This document shows, one piece after another, positions 60,618 to 64,000 of a stretch of DNA of 64,000 nucleotides. The DNA is taken from positions 40,732-104,731 of the forward strand of contig JADHXQ010000001.1 of NCBI GenBank assembly GCA_016782885.1. Reading direction: 5' to 3'. The translations under genes were made by a program, and so were the position numbers. Origin of the DNA: Phycisphaerae bacterium (GTDB lineage: Bacteria > Planctomycetota > Phycisphaerae > SM23-33). Positions within the stretch are counted from its first letter, which is position 1. Each line of letters starts with the position of its first letter. The notes beneath the pieces were generated by a model. The model was not told the origin of the DNA and made no database searches. It saw nothing but the letters and a program-made list of their open reading frames with translations.

Positions 60618-60779
60618 CCGACAGGAAAGGGGCAGGCCGTATAATGGATTGAACGTCACCCGGTGGTGTGGCCGGGCACGATTGTCCGGAATATCCGGGA
60701 AAACCCGTGAAAGGAGCCCATCTTATGAACATCCGTTCAGTAAACCACTCTGTAGTAACGCCTTTTTGCTTTCGCACGA

Positions 60780-60910
60780 CAGATGGGGATTACATGGATT
60801 TTGGGGATTAAGGGATTAACGACTCTGATTTTATAACCACTGGTTCACTGAAGTGACCAGTCCATGGGTTTTAATCCATGTAATCCAGAAATCCATGTAA
60901 TCCCCCTCTG
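60780..60910. repeat. Intergenic long inverted repeat, copy 2
   Basis: CAGATGGGGATTACATGGATT (60780-60800) / AATCCATGTAATCCCCCTCTG (60890-60910), core GGATTAACGACTCTGATT identical to copy 1. Confidence 0.9.
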
Positions 60911-60940
60911 GTTTTCGCACTGTTCAATCTTCCTTGGGAA

Positions 60941-61873
60941 TCACTTGGCGGACGGGCGGGAGGCGGGTTTGGACGGCGGCGGTTCGGCGACAACCATCAC
61001 GCGAAAACCATAGTTGTAGTGGCGGTAGTTCGGTCCGCACCAGCTATTGCGGGCCGCGGAGCGGCAGTGGACCTCGCCGTTGTACCACGAACCGCCGCGG
61101 ACGCAGCGGGTCTTGGTTTCTTTGGTGTACTCGGGATCGACGTTCTTTCCGCCGGCGTAGAAGTCTTTGGAGTACCAGTCGCGGCACCATTCCCAGACGT
61201 TTCCGTGCATGTCGTACAGGCCCCATGCGTTGGGCTTCCTCAGGCCCCCCTTGCGGGCGTATGACTTTGCCTTGTCATTGTCGATCATATTCCCGAACCA
61301 CCAGGCGTAGTCGCCAACCTTCTTCTTGTCGTCGCCATAACAGTACTCCGTGTCGCTTCCGGCGCGGCAGGCGTATTCCCACTGGGCCTCGCTGGGAAGG
61401 GCGGCCGTCTTGCCGATCTTCTTGGAGAGCTTGCTGCAGAACTCCGTCGCTTCAGTCCAGTTAACCCAACTGACCGGATAGTCCGGTCCGATTTTCGTCA
61501 GCATCTTGCCGTCGTACGGCTTGGCGTCCATCACCGCTTCCCACTGGGACTGGGTGACCTCGCAGATTCCCATGTAGAACGGCTTGCTGATTGTCACTTT
61601 GTGGCGGGGATGCTCGCCGGCGTAGTGCGCCTCTTTCCCGCCGTAGAGCTTGACGGCCTGGGCGGGAGTAAACTTGCCGCCCATCATGAACTCACCTGCC
61701 GGCACGAGCGCCAGCTTCATCGTAACGCCCTTGCCGAGTTCCAGCGTCATTTGCTTCGGGCCGGCAGTCTTGGGTTTGGCGTTGCTTTTGGCCTGCGCGC
61801 CGACGGAGCATCCGACGGAAAACACCAGGGTAAGGGCAAGGCACGCTGTCAATATGATCTCAAACCGCTTCAT
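60941..61873 (-). CDS. Formylglycine-generating-enzyme (SUMF1) family exported protein
   Basis: LVPAGEFMMGGKFTPAQAVKLYGG, LPSEAQWEYACRAGSDTEYCYGDD, GLYDMHGNVWEWCRDWY, RCVRGGSWYN; Cys after signal (VGCS). Confidence 0.92.
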   Translation of the reverse strand: MKRFEIILTACLALTLVFSVGCSVGAQAKSNAKPKTAGPKQMTLELGKGVTMKLALVPAGEFMMGGKFTPAQAVKLYGGKEAHYAGEHPRHKVTISKPFYMGICEVTQSQWEAVMDAKPYDGKMLTKIGPDYPVSWVNWTEATEFCSKLSKKIGKTAALPSEAQWEYACRAGSDTEYCYGDDKKKVGDYAWWFGNMIDNDKAKSYARKGGLRKPNAWGLYDMHGNVWEWCRDWYSKDFYAGGKNVDPEYTKETKTRCVRGGSWYNGEVHCRSAARNSWCGPNYRHYNYGFRVMVVAEPPPSKPASRPSAK

Positions 61874-61897
61874 CAGAAATCTCCAGGATAAGTTCGC

Positions 61898-63241
61898 TCA
61901 AGGTGCTTCCATGAGCACGATGTAACCGCCCCCTGCCAACAGGAGAACGTCGGCCTTCCCGTTACCGTCGAGATCCGCACGCCGCCGACCCGCCGACTCG
62001 ATACCCAGCGGCATGGCGCCGATCCCGACGACGGCGTACAGTCGCTTACCCGCTCCGTTCCAGACCTCCCAGGCGCCTGCACCACCGCGGGCGAGGCTGA
62101 CCATGATTTCCGTCGTCTTGTCGCCGTTCCAGTCCCCGCAGGCCACCCATCCGGCGGGAATGTCCTTGCGCCAGGCGTGCCTGCCCGCGGCGCCCCACAT
62201 TATCAGTCCGCCCAAGCCGAGTTTCTTTCCGACGGCCGCCAACTCCAGCCCCCTCCGCGACGGGTCGAAGTCCCCCAGCGTCGCCCTCTGGAGGTGGTCC
62301 TTGCCCGGCCGCGCGCAGGTCCACTGACGCTGGACCTTGCCCGCGGTCCCGTCGACGCAGACGATCGGGCCGCGCCTGGCAGTGCAACCGTCGCGATCGT
62401 AAACGATCTCTCGATCTCCGTCGCCATCCACATCGCCGCAGAGGATGAAGTCGCTGTGGTTGCGGCAGGTCGAGTCGGACCAGCGCAACTTACCGTCGCC
62501 CCCCAAAGCCAGAAACTTACCGTTCAGCGACACGTACACTTCGTCCAGCCCGTCGCCGTCGGCATCGCAGGAGACCATCTCGTGCCCGTAGAGGTCCTTG
62601 TTGTCGATGCTGTGCGACCAGATCTCCCTGCCGGAAGCATCGTAGCACGTCACGTCGCGGGCGACCCGGCATACCACCGACATGCGCTTGCGATCGAGGA
62701 AGTGCCCCACCACCGAGGCCTGGTAATTGTCGCGGCACTCGGGCAGGTCGATTTTCCACTTCGTCCTGCCCGTGTCCGCGTCCATGCACCAGAGCTGGCG
62801 ATGAACGTTGAAGACGACTTCGTACTTCCCGTCGCCGTCCAGGTCTTCGATCGCCAGACCGCTCTCGTGGCCCAGACCGCCGTTGATCCGCTCGCTGCTC
62901 CATATCCGCCGCCCATCCTGTGTGTATCGGGCGACGCGGCGGATGCCCTTCGTCTCAACCCCGGCGACCAGGTCGATCTTCCCGTCGCCGTCGAAGTCGC
63001 GGGCGTTGCCCAGCCACGAGGCGTTCGGGCCGCGAAGATTCCACGCGATCTTGACGCCCGGGACAGCCCTCAGATCCGCGGCCGACTTGACCTTCTTCAT
63101 GTCCACGCGATAGACCACTCCGAACTTGTCGTTGACAATGGTGAAGGCCTTACCGCCCTCTTCCGCCCCCGCCGGCGCGGTAGAAGCCAGCGACACGATC
63201 AGGCAGGCCGCCCGCAATATAACTTCGTCTCGTCTGGTCAT
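61898..63241 (-). CDS. Exported FG-GAP/VCBS-repeat protein
   Basis: Repeated DxDGDGxxE motifs (DFDGDGKIDLVAG, DLDGDGKYEVVFN, DADGDGLDEVYVS, DVDGDGDREIVYD). Confidence 0.85.
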   Translation of the reverse strand: MTRRDEVILRAACLIVSLASTAPAGAEEGGKAFTIVNDKFGVVYRVDMKKVKSAADLRAVPGVKIAWNLRGPNASWLGNARDFDGDGKIDLVAGVETKGIRRVARYTQDGRRIWSSERINGGLGHESGLAIEDLDGDGKYEVVFNVHRQLWCMDADTGRTKWKIDLPECRDNYQASVVGHFLDRKRMSVVCRVARDVTCYDASGREIWSHSIDNKDLYGHEMVSCDADGDGLDEVYVSLNGKFLALGGDGKLRWSDSTCRNHSDFILCGDVDGDGDREIVYDRDGCTARRGPIVCVDGTAGKVQRQWTCARPGKDHLQRATLGDFDPSRRGLELAAVGKKLGLGGLIMWGAAGRHAWRKDIPAGWVACGDWNGDKTTEIMVSLARGGAGAWEVWNGAGKRLYAVVGIGAMPLGIESAGRRRADLDGNGKADVLLLAGGGYIVLMEAP

Positions 63242-63483
63242 TACTGCTCCTCGAAGACCGCGCACCCCCGCGGGCTGTCAAGTGATACTATCGATGTCGC
63301 CGGGTAAACTCAAACCAGTTTTCGGGAAAGGAGAGAAGAGACTGCCACCGAAGCAAAGACCAATATCGAGCGGACAGGACTGGCGGGAATTGGCGTGTTA
63401 GGTGAGTTTTGCTTGACATCGTCCGGTGCGCCGGCGATAATGCTTTCACTTCGGGCCGCAGCGTGCTGCGGCCTGAATAGCTA

Positions 63484-63558
63484 CGGGGCGTAGCTCAGCT
63501 TGGATAGAGTGCTTGACTGGGGGTCAAGAGGTCGCTGGTTCAAATCCAGTCGCCCCGA
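63484..63558 (+). tRNA. tRNA-Pro(GGG)
   Basis: CGGGGCG...CGCCCCG acceptor, CTTGA CTGGGGG TCAAG anticodon arm, CTGGTTCAAATCCAG T-arm. Confidence 0.95.
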
Positions 63559-63571
63559 CTTGGAAGAGAGT

Positions 63572-63621
63572 GGAAAAGAGTGGAAGCCAAAAGGCTTTAG
63601 CTCTTCTCCGCTCTTTTTTTG
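63572..63621 (+). terminator. Probable terminator after tRNA-Pro
   Basis: aaaagagtgga...tccgctctttttttg hairpin with T-tract. Confidence 0.6.
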
Positions 63622-63689
63622 TGTGGAAGCCAGTAGAAGGCAAAAGAGCCTAAACGAACGAGAAATGGGGGAATAGCGGGGGAGCCTTA

Positions 63690-64000
63690 TCACGCTGACT
63701 GCCTCCCCTGAGCGCCTTGGGCCTGTCCTGCGTCCGTGGGCTGGATGCTCTCGACGGCGTTCCGCAAATTCGATATGCGAATATCCGTGTAGACGCCGCT
63801 GGTCAATTTGGGGTCGCTGTGCCGCATGAGTCGCTGTGCGTCCCTCAGGTCAACGCCTGCGGCCTTGAGCCACGTGCAGAAGCTCATTCGGACACACTTG
63901 CGGTCAAGTCGCCTGCCGCGCTCGTCAACGTATCCCGTGTAGGTTTCCTTGCCGCTCTTTACGTGTCGAGTGATGATCCCCGCCCGTGCAAGGTCGCGCT
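63690..64000 (-). CDS. Tyrosine recombinase/phage integrase, C-terminal part (runs off window)
   Basis: MSFCTWLKAAGVDLRDAQRLMRHSDPKLTSGVYTD (HxxR...Y region); frame remains open to the window end (RDLARAGIITRHVKSGKETYTGYVDERGRRLDRKCVR). Confidence 0.85.
   Translation of the reverse strand, partial: RDLARAGIITRHVKSGKETYTGYVDERGRRLDRKCVRMSFCTWLKAAGVDLRDAQRLMRHSDPKLTSGVYTDIRISNLRNAVESIQPTDAGQAQGAQGRQSA

Noticed and set aside
60770-60920. TTTCGCAC on both sides of hairpin copy 2 as an 8-bp target-site duplication.
   Set aside because: Both flanks also match the (swapped) flanks of copy 1, so they belong to the element rather than to a target duplication.
1-64000. CRISPR arrays, rRNA operons, complete IS elements.
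   Set aside because: None seen by eye; only short tandem repeats and two integrase fragments were found.

Overview
This is a bacterial chromosomal window, probably from a Planctomycetes/Phycisphaerae-like organism. That assignment is inferred from Tat-exported sulfatases, Gfo/Idh oxidoreductases, PEP-CTERM proteins and a giant alpha-2-macroglobulin. Most of it is ordinary housekeeping (ileS, purN, coaD, nadD, GTP-dependent pckG, csp, two tRNAs) plus exported polysaccharide-degradation genes (two sulfatases, GH32, GH-D-like, FGE-like, FG-GAP). The segments most worth a second look are: (1) a putative divergent chaperone-usher-like surface fibre locus at 25.1-31.7 kb (two related small subunits, PapD-like chaperone, 1123-aa usher-like protein, lipoprotein); (2) a sugar operon at 38.8-47.8 kb with a split transketolase, RpiB/LacAB-like isomerase, SDR, mutarotase and ABC transporter in which one permease is frameshifted; (3) a ~126-bp near-identical direct repeat (3' end of the cold-shock gene plus its terminator) flanking the 5.8-kb alpha-2-macroglobulin gene; (4) two copies of an intergenic long-hairpin repeat whose outer flanks are swapped relative to the core; (5) an eroded island with a nonsense-mutated integrase at tRNA-Leu, and the edge of an integrase-bearing element at tRNA-Pro at the window end; (6) a Re-citrate-synthase-like DRE-TIM enzyme and a deoxyhypusine-synthase-like protein. 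All homology calls are from reading the translations; no searches were run.
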